64,000 nucleotides of DNA, taken from the NCBI GenBank assembly GCA_015698045.1, contig BLAL01000006.1, forward strand, positions 992,001 through 1,056,000, read 5' to 3'. A program made the translations under genes and the position numbers. The stretch's first letter is position 1, and the number at the start of each line of letters is the position of its first letter. This document shows, one piece after another, positions 1 to 10,994 of the stretch. A model generated the notes under the pieces. The model was not told the DNA's origin and did no database searches. It saw nothing but the letters and a program-made list of their open reading frames with translations. The stretch comes from Rhizophagus clarus. Taxonomy: Eukaryota > Glomeromycota > Glomeromycetes > Glomerales > Glomeraceae.

Positions 1-566
1 GTACTGTTATATTACAATAATTGGAATTACATCATGAAGAATTTACAATGCTTACATCATTATTTTGTTCAGAAGATTTAGCAGGTTAATAATTTCAACA
101 TTCATTTAGAAAGGAATGATAATTTCATTGGCCATTAATTTATACTTATTTAAGCCATGTCAGGATACACATCTAAATATTACTATAGTATTGTTAATAT
201 TATTTGTATTGATATATTGATCAAGCTCGTTAGTAGCCTGAATAACCTGCAATTTCCATACCAATTCCAGTACGTTTAACGCTTCAATTTGCGAGTTGAA
301 TATGAATATAGACTAAAAAAAAGTTGTTAACTTGATTAAATCACTTGATTCAATCTGCATAATTCAAAGTACAAAACTTTTTATACTGGAGTTTATCTTC
401 AGATAACTTGCGATTTTTTTCCATTTTTATCTTTTTCCAAAAATTTGAATTGGTTGGGATTAATTTCTTATGACAAAAAAAAAGTCTGATTAGTTATTTC
501 TCTTAGTCTAAATTACATCCTAAAGTTATTAATCGTTCTTACAGCATTTTGGGTATATTGTTGCAC
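1..566. other. AT-rich intergenic DNA
   Basis: No supported gene, RNA or repeat is seen here. The short reading frames found on either strand lack codon bias and plausible starts. Confidence 0.5.
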
Positions 567-745
567 TAGGAACGACACCCCTCAGGAGTCCAAGGTAGGA
601 TAACACCACCATTGATCTGTTTGCAAGAACAAAAGACAACACTCCCCTGGGTTTATGCAACGCACAAGGAACGACACCCCCATAACGCAGTAAAGCTCTT
701 GAAAGCAAAAGGAATGGCACCCTCCTGTGTTTATGCTTATCTAAT
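567..745. repeat. Degenerate GC-richer direct repeat
   Basis: The blocks 'GGAACGACACCCC' and 'GGAATGGCACCC' recur about every 50-100 bases, alternating with 'GGGTTTATGCAAC' or 'TGTGTTTATGC'. The segment is noticeably richer in GC than its surroundings. It looks like a decayed tandem repeat; no coding function is supported. Confidence 0.5.
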
Positions 746-749
746 CAAC

Positions 750-822
750 AAAGGATCTAACCTTACACTTCGTGCCTCTTGTCTATAGGTTAGATCCTTT
801 TATGGTGAACCATGGTTCACAT
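750..822. repeat. Perfect 13-bp hairpin plus adjacent palindrome
   Basis: The arm AAAGGATCTAACC (750-762) is the exact reverse complement of GGTTAGATCCTTT (788-800), with a 25-base loop. It is followed at once by a palindrome centred on the CCATGG near 809-814. The structure could be a MITE relic or a transcript hairpin; function is unknown. Confidence 0.6.
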
Positions 823-880
823 CTAATGTCTGCATAATAGATGGATGAAGTACATTCATTCAATATCATCACATGACTCT

Positions 881-1245
881 GCAGACAATTTTATCCGCAT
901 TTGTTAAAGGTGAACAATTTTGTCCAAATTTTCTTAAATGTGGATAAAGCATGGTCATAAAAAGTAAACAATTTTGTCCAGACAAAGCATGTTTACCAAA
1001 AGTGGACAATTTTGTTCAAACAAAGCATATTTACTAAAAGTGGACAATTTTATCCAAATTTTTGTTTGAATATGGACAAAGCATGTCCACTAAAAGTGGA
1101 CAATTTTGTCTGAATTTTTGTTTAGATAAAGCATGTCCACAAAAGGCAGACAATTTTATCTGAATTTTGTTTGAATATAGATAAAGCATGTCTATTATAA
1201 GGTGTCCACATTTTGTTTGGATGTGGACAAAACATGTTCATTAAA
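881..1245. repeat. Tandem 'GTGGACAATTTTGTCC' minisatellite
   Basis: About six degenerate copies of a 40-57 bp unit are present. Each unit carries GTGGACAATTTTGTCC, itself nearly palindromic, followed by AAAGCATGTCCAC. The same 'ggacaaatt' vocabulary recurs inside the 690-bp element at 39254-39943, so this may be a remnant of a related element. Confidence 0.6.
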
Positions 1246-1597
1246 GCAATTTTTGGGCTATTTCAGAATTTTCATAATCCATAATTCCAGCCAAATCTGA
1301 AATTTTAGTTTATGCACCAGATCCTAGCTTATAAACTACCCATAGCACATGTAAGCTATATGATCTGATTGACCATGCTGGACCTCACTTCTTCATAGTT
1401 AGGACAATTATGGCCTTCAAATAGCAGAACAATAAATGGTTTTTTAGTATTTTTATTTATTATTTTTAATAATATAAAGTAAAAAATATTATTTGGGTTC
1501 AACTAATAAAATGGTATAATTACACTTTGAAGTTGGTTTGAAATAAAAAAAAATTAGAAATTAAAAGAATATATTTTTTCCCACCACTATAGCACAT
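1246..1597. other. AT-rich intergenic DNA
   Basis: No gene or clear repeat is seen in this stretch, which leads up to the fold-back element. Confidence 0.4.
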
Positions 1598-1752
1598 GGG
1601 GTCTTTGCAATAAAAAGGTACGAAACTCAAAAAATTTTTTAAATTTACTTTATATGCTAATTATGTTTTTTATACTAAAATAAGTGTAAATTTAATATTA
1701 ATTAAATTTTTATTTTTTTTTGAGTTTCGTACCTTTCTATTGCAAAGATCCC
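1598..1752. mobile_element. 155-bp fold-back MITE with short target duplication
   Basis: The left arm begins GGGGTCTTTGCAAT at 1598 and includes GGTACGAAACTC. The right arm, ending at 1752, is its near-perfect reverse complement (GAGTTTCGTACC, then ATTGCAAAGATCCC). ACAT precedes the left end (1594-1597) and follows the right end (1753-1756), giving a 4-bp duplication, or 5 bp if CACAT is counted. There is no coding capacity, so this is a non-autonomous DNA element. The superfamily is not assigned. Confidence 0.75.
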
Positions 1753-1756
1753 ACAT

Positions 1757-2445
1757 ATATACACTTATAAAAATTAAGATTTAAATGGTTTTAACCTTGC
1801 TAAACAATTTTATTTATGTAAAAGGATAATTTCACAAGTAATGAAATTACGCTCTGAAATTGATATACAGAAAAATAAATAAGTTAAATAAATCATGATT
1901 TTTTTAAAAATATGGTTAAAGTAATGGTTTTTAGTTTTTTATTTTAAATAAATTATGTAAAATATTAAAAACAAAAAAAAAGAAACAAAAAAAATATTTT
2001 AGTAATTTCAACAAAAAAAAACAACAAAGAAAATAAACAAACAAAGTAAACAACTTTACAGAAACCTTATGTTTTGCGGCCTAGCAGTCACGTGTTCGTC
2101 ATAAAGCATTTTCAATTTTGTGTCGATCTTGTGACGACATTTTTTGCTAAGTTTTTGATAATATTTCAATAAGAATTTTGTTGAAAACTAGTCTCAAAAT
2201 AGTAACGAACTGAAATGATAACCTTTAAATAATAGCAAATAACATCGAATATCAGCTGGAATAAATTAATTCAAGACAGATGTGTGACGCGTCTGTGAAT
2301 ATATGACGATTAATTGATTAATTGCTTAAGATATTAAAACATGATTTTTTTTCATTTAGTATTGATATAGTTTTTTTTAAGTGTTAAAAATTCGGGAAAT
2401 TATTTATCAGCAGATGTAAATATAAAAAGAATAAATTATAAGTTA
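1757..2445. other. AT-rich intergenic DNA
   Basis: A-rich low complexity fills 1960-2050 and a more balanced stretch 2060-2320. No reading frame is supported. The latter stretch might include an end of the neighbouring transposon, but no terminal repeat pairing with the far side (8290-9100) was found. Confidence 0.4.
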
Positions 2446-4025
2446 TTATAGAAAATTATAAGCAATCGATTTTGTTATTTTATCTAATGTTTTTACTCCT
2501 TCCACGTTTCTTCCTTCATAGTTAATTACAAGTGCGTGTTGGATAAATTTGCGTAAATGTGGTAATGAATGTTGTTCCTTTAATTCGTCCATATTCGTGA
2601 TATTTAGCCAGCAACTTAACACTTGAACTGTAACAGATTCATCCACGAATTTGACAATTTCATCCTTTTGTAAAGGGCCTGTTGTATTTCTATAATTGCA
2701 AAATAAATTAATCCAGAAAGCTAAAGAAAAAATTACTACATGGTTTACAGTATGCTAATCGTGATCTTTGTTCTTTGAACAATTTGCTCAGTTCTATAAT
2801 ACCATTGATCAATTTGTTACGGGAATCACCAAGGTTCTTATTGGCTACTTTTATACATTTGCCTTCGGCTGAATTTAAGTCATAATTGAAAATTTGGCGT
2901 ACTAGGTCTTGAATTGCACTTTTCAGAGGATGTCGAACACGAAGGAAAAGACATTTTAATTCATCCAAATAGTCTCGATAAGCCTTCGTCTATTATGCAA
3001 TTCATTAATAACTTGTGAAACATTTAACAGGAAAGACTTATTACTTACTTTATCTTCCTGATTTTGTGACATATTTGATAAATTTGAGGAAATAGGTGAT
3101 AATGCAAATTGCCCCCATTTGCAACTGGCACTTGCATCAATATATGCATGTTGTTTGCCAGTTGCAAAATAGTTGGATTTGCACACAGCCATGTGCATAA
3201 TTGTTATGTCGTCATTTTGCTAAATGGTGATGGAACCATTTTATTTTGTGTATTCAGAATCCCCGAGTTTGAAGATGTAGCAGTTGCTTCATGAGAATGA
3301 AAAAAATTGGTTGAAGTACTATTAGATCTTGGTTCTGGAGCTGATGACGGTCTTGGAAGCATAGTTAATAAGGCATCTTGATGATAAGATATAAAACTTT
3401 CTGGAGTGCTAGCTTTTGAATATAGTGGGCTTGCTATTGGAGATTGAACTGATTCTATTTCAATAACGTTTAAATCATCTTCAATGCCATTAAATTCATG
3501 GTTTGAGACTAAAAAATTAATGATGATTAAATAAATAATGTTAATCGTGAATTAAATAACATTATTACCTTGTAAATCATCATCATCATCTAGTAGGTCA
3601 TATAAAGATGATGAAGCAGCTGTTCCTTTATTTTTCTTGCGTGAAATGACAGTTTCTTTTATATTGTGGCTGCGTTTGATACTTGTGCTTGTGGACTGTT
3701 GGTTATCACCATCTTCTGCCAATATTTTATCAATTATCGACTCTGTAGTATCCATCACAGGTTCAGGCGAGATTTCTGCTTTTTTTCTTCCACATTTTGG
3801 TGCAGTAGCACCATTCTTTCGTAATACTAACTCAGATGTATCTGTCACAGGTTCAGGCAAGATTTCTGCTTTCTTTCTTCCACATTTTGGTGCAGTAGCA
3901 CCATTACTGTTGTTCTTTCGTGATACTGACTCAGATGTATCTGACACAGGTTCAGGCGAGACTTCTGCTCTCTTCCTTCCACATTTTGGTGCAGTAGTAG
4001 GATCACTGTTTTTTTTTCGTGACAT
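2446..4025 (-). pseudogene. Lys-rich repeat protein, divergent partner of the 4766-8285 transposase (frameshifted)
   Basis: The family is not recognised. The first exon (4025-3569) starts at an ATG and holds three copies of a roughly 30-residue unit with 'APKCGRKKAE.SPEPV.DTSE', then an Asp-rich tail. A GT..AG intron (3568-3509) joins in phase to a Ser-rich exon that hits TAA at 3206-3204. Further minus-strand segments (3198-2956, 2968-2708, 2646-2446) look coding but sit in shifted frames, for example near 3200 and 2965. Either single-base indels or unseen introns are involved. The start lies 740 bp from the divergent transposase start. The layout and the Lys-rich repeated N-terminus mirror the accessory gene of the 16014-24299 element, so this is probably the accessory ORF of a transposon. 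That role is inference from context. Confidence 0.45.
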
Positions 4026-4765
4026 AATTTCTTTAGATGATTAAAAGGTAGAATGTATGTTCTTACATGGATTTTTGATAAAAAATCAGTTTATAATATA
4101 AAATAAAACTTAAGTTCATTTATAAGAAAAGAAATTATATAATATTTAAATCATTTTACATAATATATTTGAATAGAGAATCGTGAAAAAATTATGTAAA
4201 ATGGATGTAAATTTGGTTTGTTTGCTGTCGACACATACTCTATAAGATTAAATGTTATAAAATTCCTTTATTTTGTACTTTATTTATATCTGTTGCTGGA
4301 TTAACAGATATTTATACTTGTATTATATTTGACACGTATTAAATTTAAGCTATTTTATATGGGCTTACATTAAGCTTTTTTTTGAATACCAAATTAGCTA
4401 AATTAAACATGTATTATTAAATTTAAACTTTTTTTTTTAAGCTAATTTTTTTTAAAAGTATTAAATTATTATAAATCAAACGCGTATTAAGGTTAATAAA
4501 TTAGATGTATTAAATTAATTAAATAAACTATTTTTTAGACGCGTATCAAAATTAAGCTTTATTAATCAAACGTGTATTTAAGTTATTTTTTTAGACACGT
4601 ATTAAATTTAAGCTATTTTTTCTTAAGTATTTAAATTAAACTTAAGACAATAGCGAACAAAAAGTATATTTATTGTAATAGAGTAAAATATAAATTTATT
4701 TCCTAAAATTGTTCCTGGAAAAATATAAAGTGATAGAAATAAATTAGAATTTCTTAATTTCCAAA
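4026..4765. promoter_or_regulatory. Divergent intergenic region with ACGCGTATTAAA repeats
   Basis: This is the 740-bp gap between two head-to-head genes. From about 4325 to 4640 it carries degenerate repeats built around 'ACACGTATTAAATTTAAGC' and 'ACGCGTAT'. Its position suggests a shared promoter region. No specific promoter element is claimed. Confidence 0.35.
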
Positions 4766-7700
4766 ATGTTCCAAAATCGTTACACTCCTTTTAACCGTCG
4801 TCAAAATTATATAAGAAATCGTTATAATACTTTTAATGTACAGTCCTATCATATAAACGAACTATACACACATGAAGACAGCAATACCATTGGCATGGAA
4901 CTTGATAATGAAGGATACGATGGCATTGAAAGTGAAGAAACCGTTAACGAAGAACCATCCAGTGAGAATCCCAGCAAACTTCCTAGTGACGAAGAATCCA
5001 GTGAAGAATCTGCTGAAGATTCTGATGAAGAAATTAGTGAAGAACTGAATGGAGAATATTCTAATAAAGTATCCAGTGAGGTTGATGAAGAATTTGAAGA
5101 ATCTGGTGATGAATATTTTGGCAAAGATTATTTTAGCAAAGAATCCAATGAAAAGTCTGATGAAGAAGCTGACAGAAATGAAAAAATCGTTGATGAATCC
5201 TTAAAAAACAAACAAATGCCACACATTAGTGGAGAATTTGCCCCATATTTCAGCAACTTCACAGAAGCTTTAATGTTTTGTTGGATTCAAAAACATAATA
5301 TATGTATATTAAATAGTACAATATTATTTAGATATTATTGTAACAAAATTACAAATTTTTCTATGATTACTAGCGACTCAAGCCTATGATGATTTAGTTG
5401 ATATAATTCACTATCCTCAATTCAAAAGTGAAGTTATCGTAACAAATATTCGACGTTTTAGAAAGTATCGACAAAGATTGCCTTTGCTTTCTATTAAGTC
5501 ACGATGTATTCACATTTCCAATAAAAAAATGCCATCTATATCTAAAAATACAAAAGAGACGTATTATTTGTCTATAACTGACATTATTTGGCAAGCTCTT
5601 AACAATCCTTCGCTACTAAACCAAATGTATTTTGGTCCAGGCCAAAAAGTTAAAAGAAGTCAAGAGTTATGATATGGAAACATATGGAAAGAATCACCAC
5701 GATTTGGATGTGCATCTGTTCAAATCAATAGAGGTATATTAATTTATTTGTATAGTCTATGATGTTGTAATTAATTATAACATCAAATTATTTTTATATC
5801 TTAGTGTCATATAATTGCGGTAATTTCGTAGTTTATAGAGAATCATCAAATAGAATTGGCAGAATTTTGGCGATTGTGGAAGTAGATGACAGGCTTAAGG
5901 TGATAATTCAACGTACGCTAAAATTCATTGAATTACCAGGAAATTTACAAAGTAACAGTCGTAAAGAAAGATGTGCAAATGAAATATGGTTACTTGATTG
6001 AAATATGAATAACGCGTTAGTAGATGTTGAGCTGCAATCAATCATTAGGCGAGTCACAATTACTATACTCTATACTGAAAATATTATTAACGACTATTCA
6101 TCAGTTGTAATTTGTGAAATTCTTTATAAACATCGAGGTCACTGGAAGATAAGGAATGTTGCATATTTCTATCATCATCCTTCTGAATTCGCTTCGTTAG
6201 AAGAGCCAAAGACTAGTCTTCCAATATATAAACTATACATTGATCTTCATTATGATAATTTTGGGACATTTCGTAATGTCTACCATTCATTAGGCGGAGT
6301 CTACATCCAAATTGGAAACTTGCCTTTTGATAAAAGAAAACAACTCAAGAACCATTTTGTGCTTGGGTTCATTCCATTTGGTGGTTGCTTCAAGGAATTT
6401 ATTGCACCATTTGTTGCAGAAATGAAGACGTTGGAAAATGGAAAAATTATGAATGTACAAGGGACAAAGAGCATCGTAATTGCAAGTCTGAGAGATATAA
6501 CGGCCGATTTGCCGCAAGGCAATGACTTAGTTGGGTAAAATGACACAGAGCCACGAGAGGATGTCGTACTTGTAATGCAATAAAAGATTGCTGGACTTCC
6601 GATAATATTGATTTGGCATCAATTTCCCGTTATCATCATATTACTAATCAGCAATTTGAAGAGATTTCTGCAGCACCAACAATGACAAAACGTAAGGAGA
6701 TTACTGCAGAATATGGTTTGTGTATCCAGCCATCATTACTTGACAAACTAAAAAGAGAAAGACACCTTCAATCGCCGCATGATATCTACCATATTATAGC
6801 CAGAAAAGCGTTGAGGTTCCTCAGAATTACCATCGATGCACTCTCTCCGGAAGGAAAATTGGCATTTATCTTAGCTTGGAAGGCATTCGAGTATCCTACT
6901 TCCTGGCGAAAATTACCAAACCTGATCTCTCACATAGAAAGTTTCATGATATCTGATAGCTTACGTTTGGCTATGGTAATGCTATTTATTCTCAATAGAA
7001 TCTTAAATCCTCAGAATTTCAAACAATCTGAAATTGATAAATTTCAAAGCCGGACAGATGTTCTTCGTAGTGATTCGGCAATAAACCTTTGGCTGAAGTG
7101 TTGGATATTGGTGGCAAAAACGATGTCGATGGCATTTATGCATTCATTTACCGAAGAAGATTATATTAAATTAAGTGAATGCTTGGATAAAGAACGGAGT
7201 CTCTTGTCACAGGTATTCTATTTATTGTTCATTACTATTCGTCTAAAACAACTGAATTCGTTTATTATTAATTTACTATATTCATATTTTGCGATTATTA
7301 TTCGTTCTTCATAAAATACAGGCGTTCAAAGATTTTGAAAACCTGCTGAATTTACATGCCAACCTACATTTGGCACAACATGCTAAAAACTATGCAACTT
7401 TATTGAATACCGGCGTAGGGACGAAAGAGATGGTGCACAAAATTTTCAAAAATATCATGCCACAGACAAACCGTAAAAATGTGGACTTGGATTTGCTAAA
7501 GCGCTATACAACACTATTTGCGGTGCGCTATTTATTCGATGGAAGTATCGAGATTTGTCTTTCCTCTATGAAAAATGCCTTAAATAACCTTCCACATCAC
7601 TTAAATTGGCTGATGGATAGTTGGTTTATTGCCGAAAGGTCTTTTGATTTTAATGATGATATAAGCGAAGGTTTGATTTAAGATTTACATTAATTAATTA

Positions 7701-8285
7701 ATTTGAATTTTATTTAAATTTGTATTTTTAAATAGTACATTCGCCAGATGAAAGTATCACAAAGATAACCTTGAAGAAGCACATATCAAGAAGAAAGTGC
7801 AAAGAAATTTTGCCGAATGATGCTGATTTTCGTATAGAATTGGCAATGTCATACCGGGATATAGGTTATCATTCGGCAATTTTTGGGACTTCATATAAAT
7901 TCTACGAATATGCATATTTTTTTGCAGAAGAAAACGATACTAATGTTCTACATCGCTTACATATTGGTGAAGTTGTCACTATAGTCACCGACGAGTGCGA
8001 AACTTTTGCAATTATTCAATCAATTTTTAGCCATCAATATAACAGCCAACAGTTCGCTTTTGTTTCTGCTGATAAATTTGAAATTACCAACCGAACAGTG
8101 CTGGGATACCCTTGTTCAAGCTCTGGTCTACAAATACTAGGTAATGATGTATCTTCCCTATAAGCATGTTCTGTTCAGATATTACGCATTTTGTCCATTA
8201 TTGTAATAGGAATGAATGCACTGATGGTCACAATCTCAAAAATGAAATGTATATACGAAATCTTTATTTCTTTAAAGATGTCTAA
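4766..8285 (+). pseudogene. Plavaka/CACTA-type DDE transposase, decayed
   Basis: It would encode a nuclear cut-and-paste transposase. Exons follow GT..AG introns in phase: 4766-5303, 5374-5733, 5805-7212, 7322-7670, 7736-8140, 8179-8285. The protein opens with a Ser/Glu-rich acidic region, then the 'FGPGQKV' and 'GNIWKESP' segments. The catalytic-core candidate follows, with Asp in 'LYIDLHYDNFGTF' and later 'ADLPQGNDL', then a 'RGCRTC' knuckle and 'HAKNYATLLNTGVG'. These resemble the abundant Rhizophagus transposase-domain family (recalled, not searched). Damage: in-frame TGA at 5670 (Trp expected in 'EL-W-YG'), TGA at 5999, a one-base deletion near 6536, and TGA at 6541 (Arg or Trp expected). 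All the stops fit single transitions. Intron 5 is only 38 nt, but it restores a sensible C-terminus. The divergent neighbour at 2446-4025 is its likely accessory gene. Confidence 0.75.
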
Positions 8286-8798
8286 TCATATATTTTTTTT
8301 TATATATGGATGTACTGTATTGATTTTACATTTTATAATTAATTGTTGTTAGCGAGTTATCTAATACTAAGTTTATACATGAATAACATTTTATTACAAT
8401 TTATTATAAACGTGGTCGTAACATGTTTACGATTTATTATAAATGCCGTTATAACATAATCGAGATTTATTTTATATGCCTCTACAATGTGGTTATGTTG
8501 TCATTAAGAAAACTCCACAATTTATTAACGATTTATTAAAGGTTTCTGTCAATTTATTAAATAATTAGTTATGATGACGCTACGATTTATTAAATAATTA
8601 GTTATGATGACGCTACGATTTATTATATAAGCTGGTATTGACGATATTGCAATTTATTGACGATCTGTAAATATCGCCTTAATATCCAGTAACTCAACCT
8701 GCGACGAAGCTATAACTAACTTAAGACAAACACGCAACCAACACTTGATTAACTCTTTCCCTGACTGATTACAAATAGGTCACAGCTTGGTCACGACT
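8286..8798. repeat. 'CGATTTATTA' repeat region with exact 33-bp duplication
   Basis: Variants of 'ATTTATTAAA' followed by a GC-containing stretch recur from about 8380 to 8660. A 33-bp unit containing 'TAGTTATGATGACGCTACG' is repeated exactly back to back at about 8552-8617. The array lies just 3' of a transposase and may be its subterminal repeat region, which is inference. Confidence 0.5.
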
Positions 8799-9100
8799 TC
8801 ATCTTAATTTGACATATTTCTGCAAAGAAGAACAAATAAAAAAAACCAACAAAGAAAATAAACAAAAAATAAAAAAAATTAAAACTGAAAAAATAAAAAA
8901 CCAGAAAAAAAGTAACAATAAAAAAAAAAATAAATAAAATAATAAAACAAAAATATAACAAAGATAAAATAAAAATAAAATTATTTTAAAAATAAAGGAA
9001 AATAAAATTTTTAAAATAAGAAGGTTGGTAAGGAAATAAAAATATGAAAAATAAGTCTGAAAAAAAATGACCAATATTTTAAGAAAATCATTGATTGATT
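8799..9100. other. A-rich low-complexity DNA
   Basis: A strongly A-biased top strand gives a spurious open frame on the minus strand rich in Phe, Leu and Ile. No gene is supported. Confidence 0.6.
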
Positions 9101-10450
9101 AATTTTAAAATGGTGTTTATAAGTCAAAATTATTGAGAAAATCTGATTTTGCGAGATTATCATATAATTTTTGTATTGCAAAAGTGAATCACTTTTTTAC
9201 ACGAATTTTTGATATTTTTATATCAGTTTTTTTTGTGAATCGTATAATTCAATACATAATACTTTTCTACTAAAAGTTTCAATACATACTTTCTATTTGA
9301 AAATTGCATTTCCCTGCATTTTTTTGCATTTTTATCACAATTTTTGATTTTTTAAAAGTGAATCACTTCTCTAAACGAATTTTTTATAATTTTATATCAG
9401 ATTTTTTTTGTATATCATAAAATTCAATTTATAACATTATTATATTAAAAGTTTCAGCACCTACTTTATATTAAAAAACTGATTTTTTTTGCATTTTTCT
9501 GCATTTTACTATGTTTTTGGTTTTTTTAAAAATGAATCACTTTTCTTGATGAATTTTTAATATCTTTGTATCAGGTTTTTTTTGAACTATAAAGTCTGAT
9601 GTATAATACTAATTGTCAAAAAATTCCAATACATACTTTATATTAAAAAAATATTTTTTTCGCATTTTTTTTGCATTTTTACTATGTTTTTATCTAAAAG
9701 TGAATCACTTTCTGGATGAAATTTTAATAATTTTGTACCTGATTTTTTTTGTGAATCATAAATTTCAATATATAATACTATTCTACTGAAAAAAAAGATT
9801 TTTTTTCTGCATTTTTTTTTGTCTTAAGATATATATAGTACATTGATGTATAACTGTGAAACACTTTCTCTGCATATATTTTGTGCCAGAATTTTTTATA
9901 AATCCTGTAAATCAATGTTAAAATATTCTATAAAGAAGTTTGATGCATATTTTATTTAGTATATAGGTTGCATTTAATTATTTTGACTATCTAATTAATT
10001 ATTTTATATAAACGATTGTTGAAACTCTTTGTAAAATATTCTATGTCATTAAATTTCATGATTCATAAAAATATTTGGTATAAAAATATTATAAATACAT
10101 GCAGAAAAATGAATCATAATTATATATCAATATACTATACTATATATCTTACTAATTATAAAAAAATGCAGAAAAATCTTTTTTATTATAAAATATATAC
10201 TAAAACTTTTAGTAGAATAGCATTATACTTCAGACTTTATGATTCATAAAAAAAATCTGATTCAAAAATATTAAAAACTCATCTAGAAAAGTGATTAACT
10301 TTTAAAGAATCCCAAAAACATAGTAAAAATGTAGAAAAATGCAGAAAAATGCGGAAAAATATTTTTTCTAATATAGAGTATGTATTGAAACTTTCAGTAG
10401 AATAGTATTATATATCGGACTTTATGATTCACAAAAAAATTTCATGTAAA
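9101..10450. repeat. Palindromic array of about 170-bp monomers
   Basis: From about 9185 at least four direct monomers run left to right. Each carries AGTGAATCACTT, a 'TATATCAG.TTTTTTTTGT' stretch, 'AATA.TAATACT.TTCTACT', 'TTTCAATACATACTTT' and a GCATTTTT run. From about 10080 to 10440 the same blocks reappear as reverse complement in at least two monomers ('ATGCAGAAAAAT', 'TTTAGTAGAATAG', 'GACTTTATGATTCA'). The whole is an inverted array with its axis near 9850-10050. No coding content is supported. Confidence 0.65.
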
Positions 10451-10861
10451 AACTAGATTTCTTTATCTACGTATTAATAATGTTATGTTAGTTTATAAAT
10501 AAATAAATAGTTGAATAGGTTAGAACGGGTTGAATAAAATTCGCAGTAACACTTCAGATTTTAATATTTTTACAATGAAATTTGATAAATTATTAGATAA
10601 ATAAAACCGATTTTTACAACATTTTTTTTATTATAAGGTAAAAAATGTTGCTATTTTCATTTAATTCATAAATAAAAAACATCTCGCACCATTTTTTATT
10701 AATAGGCGTTAAAAACGCTGCAAAAATATTTTTCCCACTGAATCCATAAATAAAAACGTTTTGCAACGTTTTTTCATTAGTATAGTTAAAAAATGTTGCG
10801 AAAAGCGTTTTCTATGTGTAATAAAAATAGTTTGCAACTTTTTTTTTGCAAACCTGCTGTA
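10451..10861. repeat. 'AAAAACGTTTTGCAACGTTTTTT' type hairpin repeats
   Basis: From 10610, short imperfect palindromes centred on GTTGCAAAACG or GCAACG recur every 50-80 bases between T and A runs. The same vocabulary appears at 25790-26090 and 34830-35170, so this is a dispersed family. Confidence 0.55.
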
Positions 10862-10994
10862 AACCATGATAATAATTAGCAATGAAAATTTGCCAAGGAC
10901 TCAAACCAAGGTTTAACATCACAATTGATTAACTGTTAATATAGTATTTAAACTAAACTCACTAACTGTACTAAAAGAACCCTAGTTATTATTA
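10862..10994 (-). repeat. Dispersed 130-bp repeat, copy A
   Basis: The reverse complement closely matches 24938-25068. Shared blocks include 'CCTTGGTTTGAGTCCTTGGC', 'AAATTTTCATTGCTAA', 'AGTTAATCAATTGTG' and 'ACTAGGGTTCTTTTAGTA'. No coding potential is seen. Confidence 0.7.

Noticed and set aside
3637..4044. 135-codon plus-strand frame opposite the Lys-rich gene
   Set aside because: It is the shadow of the minus-strand triple repeat; only the minus strand has consistent codon periodicity and an in-phase intron.
8799..9074. 91-codon minus-strand hydrophobic frame resembling a membrane protein
   Set aside because: It derives from A-run composition on the other strand, with no supporting context.
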